A stretch of DNA of 64,000 nt, taken from positions 216,099 to 280,098 of the forward strand of contig CAVONS010000005.1 of assembly GCA_963697345.1 (NCBI GenBank), in the 5' to 3' direction. The DNA is from Prado023 sp963697345 (GTDB taxonomy: Bacteria; Actinomycetota; Actinomycetes; S36-B12; CAIYMF01). Positions 24,791 through 33,378 of this stretch are shown in pieces. Under the pieces are notes generated by a model. The model did not search any database. It was not told the origin of the DNA and saw only the letters and a program-made list of their open reading frames with translations. The position numbers were made by a program, and so were the translations under genes. Positions within the stretch are counted from its first letter, which is position 1; each line of letters opens with the position of its first letter.

Positions 24791-25554
24791 GCAGCATGGG
24801 CAGCCAGCAACTCGGCCTCCCACTCGGCCAGCGGCTCTGCGGTCCCGCCGGAGGTGGCGCCAGCGGCGCGCTCCATGAGGCCCTCTGCCACAGCATCGGC
24901 GATCACGCGGGTCAACAGGCCGACGGCGCGGATCGCATCGTCGTTGCCCGGGATCGGGAAGTCCACGACGTCCGGGTCGCAGTTCGAGTCCAGGATCGCA
25001 ATGACCGGGATGTTGAGCTTGCGGGCCTCGCCGACGGCGATGTGCTCCTTGTTCGTGTCGACGATCCACACAGCGGACGGGATCTTGCTCATGTCCCGGA
25101 TGCCACCGAGGGTCCGCACGAGCTTGTCCTTCTCGCGACGCAGGACCAGCAGCTCCTTCTTGGTCATGCCGGAGCCGGCGACGTCGTCGAAGTCGAGCTG
25201 CTCGAGCTCCTTGAGACGCTGCAGCCGCTTGTGGACTGTCTGGAAGTTGGTGAGCATGCCACCGAGCCAGCGCTCGTTGACGTACGGCATGCCCACGCGC
25301 GACGCCTGCTCGGCGACCGCTTCCTGGGCCTGCTTCTTGGTCCCGATGAACATGACGGTCCCGCCGCGCGACACTGTCTCCTTGACATAGGAGTAGGCGC
25401 GGTCGATGGAGGTCAGCGACTGGGTGAGGTCGATGATGTAGATGCCATTGCGCTCGGTGAGGATGAAGCGCTTCATCTTGGGGTTCCAGCGCCGGGTCTG
25501 GTGCCCGAAGTGGACACCGCTCTCCAGCATCTGGCGCATCGTGACGACGGCCAT
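24565..25554 (-). CDS. rpsB: 30S ribosomal protein S2 with long Ala/Glu-rich tail (tail frameshifted)
   Basis: Small-subunit protein S2. The conserved core occupies about residues 1-230 (RQMLESGVHFGHQTRRWNPKMKRFI; NERWLGGMLTNFQT; DTNKEHIAVGEARKL). The ATG at 25554 follows AGAGGAAC at good distance. After the core comes a tail of acidic Ala/Glu/Val repeats. As given, the protein is 329 residues long; an apparent one-base insertion near 24572 truncates it, and the corrected frame would reach about 453 residues and end at 24192. Acidic C-terminal tails on S2 occur in actinobacteria, but this is a long one. A leader of about 160 bases with two perfect hairpins precedes the gene. Confidence 0.93.
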   Translation of the reverse strand: MAVVTMRQMLESGVHFGHQTRRWNPKMKRFILTERNGIYIIDLTQSLTSIDRAYSYVKETVSRGGTVMFIGTKKQAQEAVAEQASRVGMPYVNERWLGGMLTNFQTVHKRLQRLKELEQLDFDDVAGSGMTKKELLVLRREKDKLVRTLGGIRDMSKIPSAVWIVDTNKEHIAVGEARKLNIPVIAILDSNCDPDVVDFPIPGNDDAIRAVGLLTRVIADAVAEGLMERAAGATSGGTAEPLAEWEAELLAAHAAEATTGAVADVAVAEAVVTEVVAEQAVGEAIVAEVVAEEAVVEAAVAEAVAEEAVAEAVVAEVVAEEAVAEAVGG

Positions 25555-25571
25555 GGGTGTTCCTCTTTCGT

Positions 25572-25618
25572 GCGCGGTCATTCCGCGCGATCGGTTGTGC
25601 GACCACCGGCTGGTGGTC
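25572..25618 (-). promoter_or_regulatory. Two hairpins in the rpsB leader
   Basis: Two perfect stems lie directly before the rpsB ribosome site: GACCACC/GGTGGTC (25601-25607 with 25612-25618, 4-base loop) and GCGCGG/CCGCGC (25572-25577 with 25583-25588, 5-base loop). Autogenous control by S2 is known in other bacteria with different leaders; for this one it is only inferred from position. Confidence 0.35.
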
Positions 25619-25719
25619 ACCCTGATGCCCCGGCGCGGCCGGGCTGCCGAGACAGACCGATCCGACCACGAGTGGTGCGTGGGACATGCGAATTCGGCTC
25701 CCGTGGGAACCGTGGGGCC

Positions 25720-25725
25720 AGTCTA
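25720..25725 (-). promoter_or_regulatory. Putative -10 element for rpsB
   Basis: TAGACT on the minus strand, about 165 bases upstream of the rpsB start. A weak TTACCG lies 19 bases further upstream as a possible -35. It would generate a structured 5' leader of about 160 bases. Confidence 0.35.
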
Positions 25726-25828
25726 GGACCAATGAGGCGTGCTGCGGTAATCCCTGACAGATCCCACGTCATCCACAGATCACCTCAGGGCCCTTGCCCG
25801 GCCCGGGGACGTGGCACACGGTGTCCAC

Positions 25829-26443
25829 ATGACCCCACACCTGCCCACCCTCGCCCTGGCGCTCACGGCCTCTCTCGCACTCGCGCCGGGCCGTGCGGAC
25901 GTACCGTGGCCTGCTCCCCCAGCCGCCACGAGCACGCGGGCCGGCCTCCAGGCCGCGCTGCCGCCGCTCACCCACTCGGCGCCCGCAGCGCGCGCACCAA
26001 CGCGCGCCTTCCCGGAGGACAGGTCGCTGAGCAGCGTGGCACGCCGCTGGTTGCCTCCTGTCGCCCCGTTCCGGGTCGCGGCCACCTTCTGGCAACCAGA
26101 GCACCGGTGGCTGCCGGGGCATCGAGGCATCGACCTGCGGACCAGCATGGGGCAGGTCGTGCGTGCCGTGGGCCACGGGCGGGTTGCGTTCGTGGGCCAG
26201 GTCGCCGGCCGGGGCGTTGTCTCCCTCGACCACGGCGGGCTGCGCACCACCTACGAGCCGGTGGACCCCGTCGTGCGCCTCGGTGACCTCGTCCGCACCG
26301 GCGAACAGATCGGAACAGTCAGCACAGGCACCGGACACTGCGGCTCCGGGCGCTGCTTGCACCTGGGCCTCAGACGCGAGCGGGAGTACCTCGACCCGCT
26401 GCTGCTGCTGGGTCACACCTCAGCCAGGCTGCGCCCTTGGTGA
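25829..26443 (+). CDS. Secreted M23-family peptidase-like protein
   Basis: A 204-residue protein with an N-terminal hydrophobic signal peptide (about residues 3-22) followed by a Pro/Ala-rich linker and a LytM/M23 domain (about 85-190). The zinc site is visible as HRGIDL (His and Asp ligands) and the later LHLGL, and the beta-rich core includes GHGRVAFVGQVAGRGVVSLDHGG. Such enzymes cut peptide crosslinks of peptidoglycan; here the second HxH-type motif is reduced to H-L-G, so activity is not certain. The ATG at 25829 starts the signal peptide; an in-frame GTG lies six codons upstream. It is divergent from rpsB, the usual position of this gene in actinobacteria. Confidence 0.78.
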   Translation: MTPHLPTLALALTASLALAPGRADVPWPAPPAATSTRAGLQAALPPLTHSAPAARAPTRAFPEDRSLSSVARRWLPPVAPFRVAATFWQPEHRWLPGHRGIDLRTSMGQVVRAVGHGRVAFVGQVAGRGVVSLDHGGLRTTYEPVDPVVRLGDLVRTGEQIGTVSTGTGHCGSGRCLHLGLRREREYLDPLLLLGHTSARLRPW

Positions 26444-26498
26444 CCCCACACACCCTCGAGGGCCCGCGGTGGCCACGCTCGAAGCGCCGACTGGTCGC

Positions 26499-27617
26499 TC
26501 ATGCCGACCTCACCACCTGGACTCTGTGCGTCGCACCGGCGTGAAGGAAGTCGAGCAGGGTCGCGCCCTCGGACTCGAGCGCAGCCGCATCGGACATCGT
26601 GAAGGACTGGAACGGTGTGATGGTCAGGGTGGCTGCGTCCCGCCGCCTCACCACGGCCCAGGTCCCCGCCGTCATTCCATCCACCAGCACTGTCCGTGGT
26701 GGCATTCCGTTGGCCGCCCCGGCCATCGCCCGATGCTGATCGGTCGACACCCGACTGCGGTCGTCGTAGGACAGAAGCACGTTGTCGAAGTCGTAGAGCA
26801 GCCGTGGCGGCGCCTGCGTGTCGGCGTCGGGACGCGGTGCGTCAGGGAGGTCGAAGAGTTCACGCCCTGCCTCGTCAGTGAATGTGCGCAGCTGCGGCCT
26901 CAGTCGGTCAAGCACTGGGGCGAGCCGAGTGAGTCCACACCATGCCTGAACGTCCCTGACACTCGCTGGCCCGAACGCGGCGAGGTAGCGCCGCACGAGC
27001 TCGTCCACGCAGAGGTCCTCCGCGAGTCCCGGGTGGACGGAACCGCCGACCCAGTGGGCCAGCGACGTGTGGCGGGCGGGCCCGCTGAGACCCCAGAGCC
27101 CTCGGGGCGTGACCTGCACGAGTGCCTCCTCAGCGCGAACCGCCTGGCCGAGGGCGGACGGTTCACATTCGGGCCACCGCACTGCCAGGCGTGTGCCGAG
27201 TTCAGTCAGAGTCAGCGGTTCGGCCTCCAGCAGCACACGGCCGGCACGGGCCACCTCCGCTCGATCGATGCCAGCCAGGCTCCTGCCATGCCGGGTGCCG
27301 TTCAGGGAACCCGAGAGCATCGGGGCAAGCAACGGCCGCAGCCTGAGGGCATCGCGGGCCGTCACCAGATGGATCGTCGAACGCATCAGGGCCAGCCGTA
27401 CCAGCGTGCGCGCCTCGAGCTCGGCCGAGATGGCTTCGGGTGTGGCGTTGACGATCCTGTTCCACAGTCCGACGTACCAGGTGTGGGTCGTCTGGGCCTG
27501 CAGACCGACGAGGTGCTCGACCATCGCAGGCACGGTCGCGTTGCTGCGCTCGAGCAGGTGCTGACGGGCAAGCGTGGCTCGATTGAGCGACCGACGCCCG
27601 AGAAGGGGTCCCGGCAT
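26499..27617 (-). CDS. Winged helix DNA-binding domain protein (HTH_42, AlkZ/YcaQ superfamily)
   Basis: A 372-residue protein of the winged-helix family related to AlkZ/YcaQ DNA glycosylases. It begins LLGRRSLNRATLARQHLLER, has the LVGLQAQ motif near residues 36-42 and a C-terminal segment with DGMTAGTW. In characterised relatives the QxQ-type motif contributes to excision of damaged or crosslinked bases. It converges on the M23 peptidase gene and lies downstream of whiG on the same strand. A second, more YcaQ-like member is encoded at 37532-38767. Catalytic activity of this copy is not established. Confidence 0.78.
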   Translation of the reverse strand: MPGPLLGRRSLNRATLARQHLLERSNATVPAMVEHLVGLQAQTTHTWYVGLWNRIVNATPEAISAELEARTLVRLALMRSTIHLVTARDALRLRPLLAPMLSGSLNGTRHGRSLAGIDRAEVARAGRVLLEAEPLTLTELGTRLAVRWPECEPSALGQAVRAEEALVQVTPRGLWGLSGPARHTSLAHWVGGSVHPGLAEDLCVDELVRRYLAAFGPASVRDVQAWCGLTRLAPVLDRLRPQLRTFTDEAGRELFDLPDAPRPDADTQAPPRLLYDFDNVLLSYDDRSRVSTDQHRAMAGAANGMPPRTVLVDGMTAGTWAVVRRRDAATLTITPFQSFTMSDAAALESEGATLLDFLHAGATHRVQVVRSA

Positions 27618-27669
27618 GGCGCGAGGTCAGCCCCAGGCGCAGACGGAGGCCGACAGGGGCCCGGAGGAG

Positions 27670-27705
27670 CGCGAGGCTTGTTCTGCCTGGACAGAGCGCC
27701 TCGCG
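27670..27705 (-). terminator. Hairpin directly after whiG
   Basis: CGCGAGGC (27670-27677) and GCCTCGCG (27698-27705) make a perfect 8-bp stem with an inner TCTG/CAGA stem, four bases beyond the whiG stop. It probably ends the comM-dprA-xerC-whiG operon; as is usual in high-GC genomes there is no T-run. Confidence 0.55.
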
Positions 27706-27708
27706 GCG

Positions 27709-28581
27709 TCACTCATCGTCGACAGTGCCGATCCGCGAGCGCATCCCCATCATCGCCTTGGAGTGCAGCTGACAGATCCGGCTCTCGGTCACCCCGAGGA
27801 CCAGCCCGATCTCCGCGAGGGTCAGGGCCTCGTAGTAGTAGAGGGTGACCACGATCTGTTCACGTTCCGGCAGGGTGTGGATCACGCGCGCCAACAAGTG
27901 CCTGGTGTCCTCATCGTCAAGGGCGTCGCCTGGCGCGGTGATCCGCTCGTCCTCGATCCGCTCCCCGAGAGTGGCGCCGTCAGAATGGTCGGCTGAGCCG
28001 AGCATCTCGTCGAGGGCTGCCACGTGCACGAACGAGACCTGGCTGAAGACCCGGCGCAACTCAGGGATGTCGAGGCCGAGCTCGTCGGCGATCTCGGCCT
28101 CGTTCGGCGTGCGCTGCAGGCGCGCCTCGAGGGCTGCGATCGCGCGCTCGATGTCCCGGGCCTTGGTGCGCACCGACCGCGGGATCCAGTCGAAGGATCG
28201 CAGCTCGTCGATGATCGCACCGCGGATCCGGTTGATGGCGTAGGTCTCGAACTTGATCGCCCGCTCGAGGTCGTACTTCTCGATCGCGTCGATGAGGCCG
28301 AAGACGCCGTAGGAGACGAGGTCGCCCTGTTCGACGCTGGCGGGCAGTCCCACGCCGACACGCCCAGCCACGTAGCGCACCAGAGGTGCGTACTGGAGGA
28401 TCAGCTGCTCGCGGAGGGCGGGGTCACCGTCCGCCTTGTACTCCCGCCACAACTCGGCGAGCACAGCACCGGGGTCGTCGAGCTCGTTGATGGCTTCATC
28501 GGGGTCGATCAACTCTGCGTCGGACACCTCCTGCTGCGCACGACGCAGCGTGCCCTCAGGCACGGGGGTGGGCGCGCTCAT
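27709..28581 (-). CDS. whiG: RNA polymerase sigma factor, WhiG/FliA type
   Basis: A 290-residue alternative sigma factor. Region 2 (about 60-130, including LVRYVAGRVGVGLP, DLVSYGVFGLIDAIEKYD and FETYAINRIRGAIIDELRS), region 3 (about 135-200) and region 4 (about 230-285, EIGLVLGVTESRICQLHSKAM) are complete. GAGGAG stands five bases before the ATG at 28581. In Streptomyces, WhiG directs early sporulation genes; in motile actinobacteria the same family transcribes flagellar genes. Neither function is evidenced in this window. It overlaps the 3' end of xerC by 26 bases, so the two are expressed together. Confidence 0.93.
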   Translation of the reverse strand: MSAPTPVPEGTLRRAQQEVSDAELIDPDEAINELDDPGAVLAELWREYKADGDPALREQLILQYAPLVRYVAGRVGVGLPASVEQGDLVSYGVFGLIDAIEKYDLERAIKFETYAINRIRGAIIDELRSFDWIPRSVRTKARDIERAIAALEARLQRTPNEAEIADELGLDIPELRRVFSQVSFVHVAALDEMLGSADHSDGATLGERIEDERITAPGDALDDEDTRHLLARVIHTLPEREQIVVTLYYYEALTLAEIGLVLGVTESRICQLHSKAMMGMRSRIGTVDDE

Positions 28582-29491
28582 AGCTACTCCTCAGCCGTTC
28601 GATTGAGACGTGCGTGTAGATCTGAGTCGTGCCGAGACTAGCGTGACCAAGCACCTCCTGGACGGAGCGCAGGTCCGCGCCCCCCTCCAACAAGTGCGTC
28701 GCCATCGAGTGCCGCAGGCCGTGCGGACCCATGTCGGCGGCCTCGGGGACATGGCGCAGGAGCGCATGGACGGCGCGTCGGACCACCCGGGGATCGATCC
28801 GCGCCCCACGCGCCCCGAGGAACAGTGCGTCGCCGCTATCGGGGGTGACCAGCCGCGGGCGGCCCTGCTCGAGCCAAACGTCCAGGGCTGTGGCGGCTGG
28901 CTGGCCGAAGGGCACGACGCGCTCTCTGGCCCCCTTTCCGAGCACGCGGGCCGTGTGCCGCGTCCAGTCCAGGTCGGCACAGTCCATCCCGACGAGTTCC
29001 GAGACACGCATCCCGGTCGCGTAGAGCACCTCCAGGAGGGCGACGTCACGCTGATGCACCGGGTCAGCGTCGTCGGCCCGAACGGTCGCGACCTCCATCA
29101 GGTCGGCAACCTGGCCGGGCCGCAGCACCTCGGGGATGCCCTGCCGAGCAGTCGGCGCGCTCAACCGCGCGGCGGGGTCCTGCTCGAGCAGTCCCTGCCG
29201 CACTGACCAGGCTGTGAAGCAGCGGGTGGCGGCAACCCGCCGGGCAATGGTGGAGCGTGCAGCGCCCCGACGGTCCATCCCGGCCAACCACGCACGCAGG
29301 ACAAGGAGGTCGAGGTCGGGGAGTTCGGTCGCGCCCTGCTCTGCGGCGAAGGACATCAGATCGGCAACATCACCCAGGTAGGCGCGCACGGTGTTCGGCC
29401 CTCTGCCCCGCTCGTCACGCAGGAACGTCGAGAAGCCCGAATGGGCCACTTCGAGGGCGATGGGCAGGGTCACACGTCCATGCTGCCCCAT
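28556..29491 (-). CDS. xerC: Tyrosine recombinase XerC
   Basis: A 311-residue site-specific recombinase that with XerD resolves chromosome dimers at dif. The N-terminal SAM-like core-binding domain spans about 10-100, and the catalytic domain about 120-305 carries Arg in YATGMRVSEL, Lys in LGKGARER, HGLRHSMATHL, the His in LGHASLGTT and the nucleophile Tyr in TQIYTH. The ATG at 29491 begins three bases after the dprA stop; a GTG six codons inside is possible. The comM-dprA-xerC-whiG order is typical of actinobacteria and does not suggest an integrative element. Confidence 0.92.
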   Translation of the reverse strand: MGQHGRVTLPIALEVAHSGFSTFLRDERGRGPNTVRAYLGDVADLMSFAAEQGATELPDLDLLVLRAWLAGMDRRGAARSTIARRVAATRCFTAWSVRQGLLEQDPAARLSAPTARQGIPEVLRPGQVADLMEVATVRADDADPVHQRDVALLEVLYATGMRVSELVGMDCADLDWTRHTARVLGKGARERVVPFGQPAATALDVWLEQGRPRLVTPDSGDALFLGARGARIDPRVVRRAVHALLRHVPEAADMGPHGLRHSMATHLLEGGADLRSVQEVLGHASLGTTQIYTHVSIERLRSSYERAHPRA

Positions 29492-29494
29492 CGA

Positions 29495-30634
29495 TCACTG
29501 ACTTCGACGCCATCCGGCATGGCCGCGCCGGGCGAGTCCCACGATCTCCAACAGTCCCAGATGGGCCAAGCAAGCGGTCGGCGGCAGGCCCGTGCGTTGG
29601 GAGATGACGTCCACCGTCCGGCCACCCCTGCCGGGCAGCGCCTCGAGGACCAGACGCACCTCACCGGGCAACCCGGAGAGTCGGGGGTCGCCGTCACCGA
29701 CCACCGAGCCCTCGTCGGCGCGCTCATGCCCCTCGGCTCCCGGCGAGCCGTTCACGTCGCCCAGCAGGAGGGTCGTCACCTCGCAGGGATCACTGACCGC
29801 TCGTGCCGACGCCTCATGCAGCAGGCGGTTGGTCCCCGAACTGGCCATCGAGGTGATGGGCCCGGGCACGGCCATCACCTCGCGGCCCAGTTCCAGGGCG
29901 CGCGACGCCGTGGCCATCGCCCCGCTGCGCCGGGCTGCCTCGACCACGACCGTACCCCGGCTCAGCGCGGCGATCACCCTGTTGCGTGCCAGGAACCGGT
30001 GCTTGAGGGGCTGGCTGCCAGGTGGCAGCTCCGAGACGATCAGGCCGGCGTCAGCGATCCTGGCGAAGAGCGCGTCATGGGAGCGCGGGTAGGCGATGTC
30101 GACCCCGCACGCCAGCATGGCGATCGTCGGCCCGCCCACCCCAAGGGCCGCCCGGTGTGCGGCGGCGTCGATGCCGAACGCCCCGCCTGAGACCACCGCC
30201 CAACCCTCCTCGGCCAGCCCGCCGGCAAGGATCGTCGTAGCCCGCTCGCCGTAGGCGGTGCATGCCCGCGCGCCCACCACGGCGACAGAACGCAGAGCAG
30301 CAGCACGCAGGTCCAGGGGGCCGCGGACCCACAGGGCCAGGGGGGGTTCGGACAGGTCCAGCAACTGGCTGGGGAACTCCATGTCGCCGGGCAGGAGCAC
30401 CCGAACCCCGCGACGCGACATCTCCGCCACCATCGCAGGGGTGTCCTCGGGATCCAGCCGACCGGCCACACGGCCGCTCCGGCCAGCGCTCCGCACCTGG
30501 GAGAGCGTCGCGCCTACGCCGTGCTCGGCGACCATCTCGGCGATGCCAGGCGTCGCCGGCTCGACCAGGCAGGCCAGCGCGATGGCGGCGTCGCGCTCGG
30601 CGCCCACCAGACCCTGCGGGCCAGAGCCGCTCAC
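29495..30634 (-). CDS. dprA: DNA-processing protein DprA
   Basis: A 379-residue protein that binds incoming single-stranded DNA and loads RecA during transformation. The Rossmann-like core (about 110-290) begins VAVVGARACTAYG and contains SGGAFGIDAAAH and RFLARNRVIAALSRGTVVVEAARRSGA, matching the family. An N-terminal helical domain and a C-terminal DprA winged-helix (about 315-375) flank it. The GTG at 30634 overlaps the comM stop (GTGA), with a purine-rich GGGGTGAG upstream. Confidence 0.93.
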   Translation of the reverse strand: MSGSGPQGLVGAERDAAIALACLVEPATPGIAEMVAEHGVGATLSQVRSAGRSGRVAGRLDPEDTPAMVAEMSRRGVRVLLPGDMEFPSQLLDLSEPPLALWVRGPLDLRAAALRSVAVVGARACTAYGERATTILAGGLAEEGWAVVSGGAFGIDAAAHRAALGVGGPTIAMLACGVDIAYPRSHDALFARIADAGLIVSELPPGSQPLKHRFLARNRVIAALSRGTVVVEAARRSGAMATASRALELGREVMAVPGPITSMASSGTNRLLHEASARAVSDPCEVTTLLLGDVNGSPGAEGHERADEGSVVGDGDPRLSGLPGEVRLVLEALPGRGGRTVDVISQRTGLPPTACLAHLGLLEIVGLARRGHAGWRRSQ

Positions 30635-32178
30635 AGCTCACCCCGAAGGGTCAGCGCGCGACCCACGTGATCGAGATCAGGACGTCCCGCGCCGGACAGA
30701 TCAGCAAGGCTCCACGCGACACGGATGGCGCGGTCGGCTCCCCTGGCGCTGAGCCGCCCAGAGCTGATCGCCGAACCGAGCACCTCGGCTGCCGCCGGGC
30801 TGGGGGCCAGCGGACCCCGCAGCGCGGCCGGGTGCTGAGCGCTGTTCGGGACGGCCGGAAGGCCCTCCTGCCGACACCGCAGCGCCGCCCGCTCGCGCGC
30901 CTCGGTCACCCGCGCCCGCACGGCCGACGAGCCAACTCCCGCGGCATCGTGGGACCAATTCGCGCGGCCCGGCGGCCCGAGGACCATCCTGATGTCCACC
31001 CGATCCAGAAGTGGACCGGACAGCCTGTTCCGGTACCGGCGCCGGTCCACGGAGCTGCAGGAGCACTCCTGGCCCGCACCATCGCCGAGCCCGCAGGGAC
31101 ACGGGTTGGCTGCCAGGACCAGCTGGAACCTGGCAGGCATCCGAGCGGTGAACCCCGCCCGGGCGATGCACACCACGCCGGACTCCAGTGGCTGACGCAA
31201 CGACTCGAGGCACGCGGCGCCGAACTCGGCCGCCTCATCGAGGAACAACACCCCGGCGTGAGCGCGCGTGATCGCGCCCGGAGTTGGCTGCCCACCGCGC
31301 CCCCCACCGACGAGCGCGGCCACGGTGGCGGTGTGATGCGGTGATTCGAAGGGAGGCCGACGGATGAGTCCCCGCACGTCGGCGACCACCGACCTGATCG
31401 CCGTCACGCTCAGGGCGTCGTCGTCATCGAGATCGGGAAGGATCGTGGGCAACCGCTGCGCCAGGAGCGTCTTCCCGACGCCAGGTCGGCCGACCATGGC
31501 CACGTGATGGCCGCCCACAGCCGCCACCTCCAGGGCCGCCACCGCCTCGGGCTGCCCCAGCACGTCGGCCAGATCGGGATCTGGCGGCAGCGGATGGTCT
31601 TGATCTGCTCCCCCTGCTCCTTGGGCGTCGGCGCCGTCGCGCTCCGGCTCGACCTCATCGACCGGGGTACCGGTGAGCAGCTGCCCCCAGTGCCGCAGGG
31701 AGTGGACTGCGACGGCCTCCACCCCCGGCACCACCGCGGCCTCCGCGGCGTTGCGCCGCGCCACCACGATCCGCTGTCGGCCGGAACGCAGGGTCGCCAC
31801 CGCGGCCACAACCGCACCGCGGACCGGACGTGCCCGCCCATCGAGACCGAGCTCGGCGAAGAGGATCGCCCCGGCCAACGGTTCGGCCGGGATCTGACCG
31901 TCGGCGGCCAGGATCGCTGAGGCGATGGCCAGGTCGAGGCCGGAGCCACGTTTGTGCAGTGACGCCGGCGAGAGGCCCACGGTGATCCGCATCTGCGGCC
32001 ACCTCGCGCCGCTGTTGAGCACCGCAGCCCGGACACGGTCCCGAGCCTCACCGACGGCCGTGTCCGCCAGGCCCACGATCGACATGCCCGGAAGCCCGGA
32101 GGACAGGTGCGCCTCCACCTCCACGACGTGGGCGTCGACCCCGGCGATCACCACGCCGTGGGCCCGCGCCAGGGCCAT
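30631..32178 (-). CDS. comM: ComM/YifB family magnesium chelatase-like AAA ATPase
   Basis: A 515-residue ATPase; in Vibrio the relative ComM is a hexameric helicase promoting branch migration during natural transformation. An N-terminal Lon-protease-like domain (about 5-170) is followed by a chelatase-type AAA module with Walker A GRPGVGKTLLAQ, Walker B GVLFLDEAAEF and the ANPCPCG segment with nearby cysteines. The ATG at 32178 overlaps the yraN stop (TGATG), and its own stop overlaps dprA. With DprA next door, uptake or recombination of foreign DNA is the likely role; no DNA-uptake machinery is in this window. Confidence 0.92.
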   Translation of the reverse strand: MALARAHGVVIAGVDAHVVEVEAHLSSGLPGMSIVGLADTAVGEARDRVRAAVLNSGARWPQMRITVGLSPASLHKRGSGLDLAIASAILAADGQIPAEPLAGAILFAELGLDGRARPVRGAVVAAVATLRSGRQRIVVARRNAAEAAVVPGVEAVAVHSLRHWGQLLTGTPVDEVEPERDGADAQGAGGADQDHPLPPDPDLADVLGQPEAVAALEVAAVGGHHVAMVGRPGVGKTLLAQRLPTILPDLDDDDALSVTAIRSVVADVRGLIRRPPFESPHHTATVAALVGGGRGGQPTPGAITRAHAGVLFLDEAAEFGAACLESLRQPLESGVVCIARAGFTARMPARFQLVLAANPCPCGLGDGAGQECSCSSVDRRRYRNRLSGPLLDRVDIRMVLGPPGRANWSHDAAGVGSSAVRARVTEARERAALRCRQEGLPAVPNSAQHPAALRGPLAPSPAAAEVLGSAISSGRLSARGADRAIRVAWSLADLSGAGRPDLDHVGRALTLRGEL

Positions 32179-32534
32179 CAGGACACCCCTGCCACGTACT
32201 CGACGGTGAAGGTGCCGTCGGGCCGACGCAGCAACCCCACGACGTCCAGACGGATCGGGCCCCGATGGCCACCGTTCTCCACGAGCCACAGTGCTGCCAG
32301 CCGCCTGATCCGCGCCACCTTGTGGCCCGTCACGGCCGCCAGCGGGCCTCCGAACTGCATCCCGCGTCGGGTCTTGACCTCGCAGAAGACGAGCGTGGAT
32401 CCGTCCACGGCAACGATGTCGATCTCACCGTGGCGGCAGCGCCAGTTGCGCGCCACGACCTGCATGCCGCGCCCGCACAGGAATTCGGCTGCCGCCTGCT
32501 CGCCATCCCTGCCGAGCCCCTGTCGATCCCCCAT
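32178..32534 (-). CDS. yraN: YraN family protein (UPF0102)
   Basis: A 118-residue protein of the YraN family, which has a restriction-endonuclease-like fold: GEQAAAEFL, NWRCRHGEIDIVAVDGSTLVFCEVKTR includes the E-x-D and E-x-K residues expected for a nuclease site. Its cellular function is unresolved; position next to rnhB and comM is conserved across bacteria. ATG at 32534. Its stop overlaps the comM start. Confidence 0.92.
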   Translation of the reverse strand: MGDRQGLGRDGEQAAAEFLCGRGMQVVARNWRCRHGEIDIVAVDGSTLVFCEVKTRRGMQFGGPLAAVTGHKVARIRRLAALWLVENGGHRGPIRLDVVGLLRRPDGTFTVEYVAGVS

Positions 32535-32589
32535 GGACGTCCACCCCCGGGACCAACCCTGCGTCCCCGGCCCCCCTCAGGGAAGACGC

Positions 32590-33378
32590 TCAGCGCGAAG
32601 CTGTGGACAACGACGGCGCGCCAGCCCCCTCGACTCCGCACCCGGATGTGGGGACATCCCGAGCATCCGCCCGGCCCACGTCCCGGGTCTGAACCCCGGG
32701 CAGGTTCCAGGACTGCCGATGCAGCGGACTCGGCCCGAGCCGACGCAGGGCATCGATGTGGTCCGGCGCGCTGTAGCCCTTGTTCAGTGCCCAGCCGTAC
32801 TCGGGATGCTGCTCGGCAAGATCCACCATGATCGAGTCCCGTTCGCACTTGGCCAGCACGCTGGCTGCGGCCACTCCCGCGCACGTGAGGTCCGCACGGA
32901 CTCGTGTCTGGACCTGGGCGGGCACCACCGCCATGTCGGCAAGGCTGTCACAGACTGATCGTCGCGGATCAGGGAACAGCCCATCAGGCTCCTCGGGGAC
33001 GCTGAGCCAGTCGTGGCTGCCGTCGAGCAACGCGAGATCGACTGCCATGCCCAGGTCGGCGAACGCCCTGGCGGCTGCGACACGCAGCGCGCAGATGATC
33101 CCCACGGCGTCAACCTCGAACGGGTCCGCATGGCCGACCGCCGAGGCGACCGGCCAGCCCCGCAGGCGGGGCAGGAGGTCGCGCCGGGCACGAGGTGTCA
33201 GGAGCTTGGAGTCCCGCAGGCCCCGGGGAGCCGAGCGGACGCCCGAGTCGATCACGACCACCCCGACACTGACCGGTCCGGCGAGGGCTCCCCGGCCGAC
33301 CTCGTCGACGCACGCCAACGTCCGGGCGCCGGCCCGCATGAGCGCGCGCTCCAGGCGCAGCGTCGGTGCTGGGGTCAT
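32590..33378 (-). CDS. rnhB: Ribonuclease HII
   Basis: Endonuclease that cuts RNA in RNA-DNA hybrids and single embedded ribonucleotides, 262 residues. Catalytic acidic residues appear in CVDEVGRGALAGPV (Asp, Glu), LLDGSHDW (Asp) and later KCERDSIM (Asp). About 40 residues after the fold are a low-complexity C-terminal tail. The ATG at 33378 overlaps the lepB stop (ATGA); a longer frame upstream is out of keeping with the family. Confidence 0.93.
   Translation of the reverse strand: MTPAPTLRLERALMRAGARTLACVDEVGRGALAGPVSVGVVVIDSGVRSAPRGLRDSKLLTPRARRDLLPRLRGWPVASAVGHADPFEVDAVGIICALRVAAARAFADLGMAVDLALLDGSHDWLSVPEEPDGLFPDPRRSVCDSLADMAVVPAQVQTRVRADLTCAGVAAASVLAKCERDSIMVDLAEQHPEYGWALNKGYSAPDHIDALRRLGPSPLHRQSWNLPGVQTRDVGRADARDVPTSGCGVEGAGAPSLSTASR

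Noticed and set aside
22718..25390. 890-codon plus-strand open frame over pyrH, tsf and rpsB
   Set aside because: Antisense to three certain genes; the Pro/Arg/Gln and Ala/Ser runs come from the reverse of the S2 repeat tail.
28556..29491. XerC as integrase of a mobile element
   Set aside because: It is part of the conserved comM-dprA-xerC-whiG operon; no attachment repeats, phage or transposon genes are nearby.
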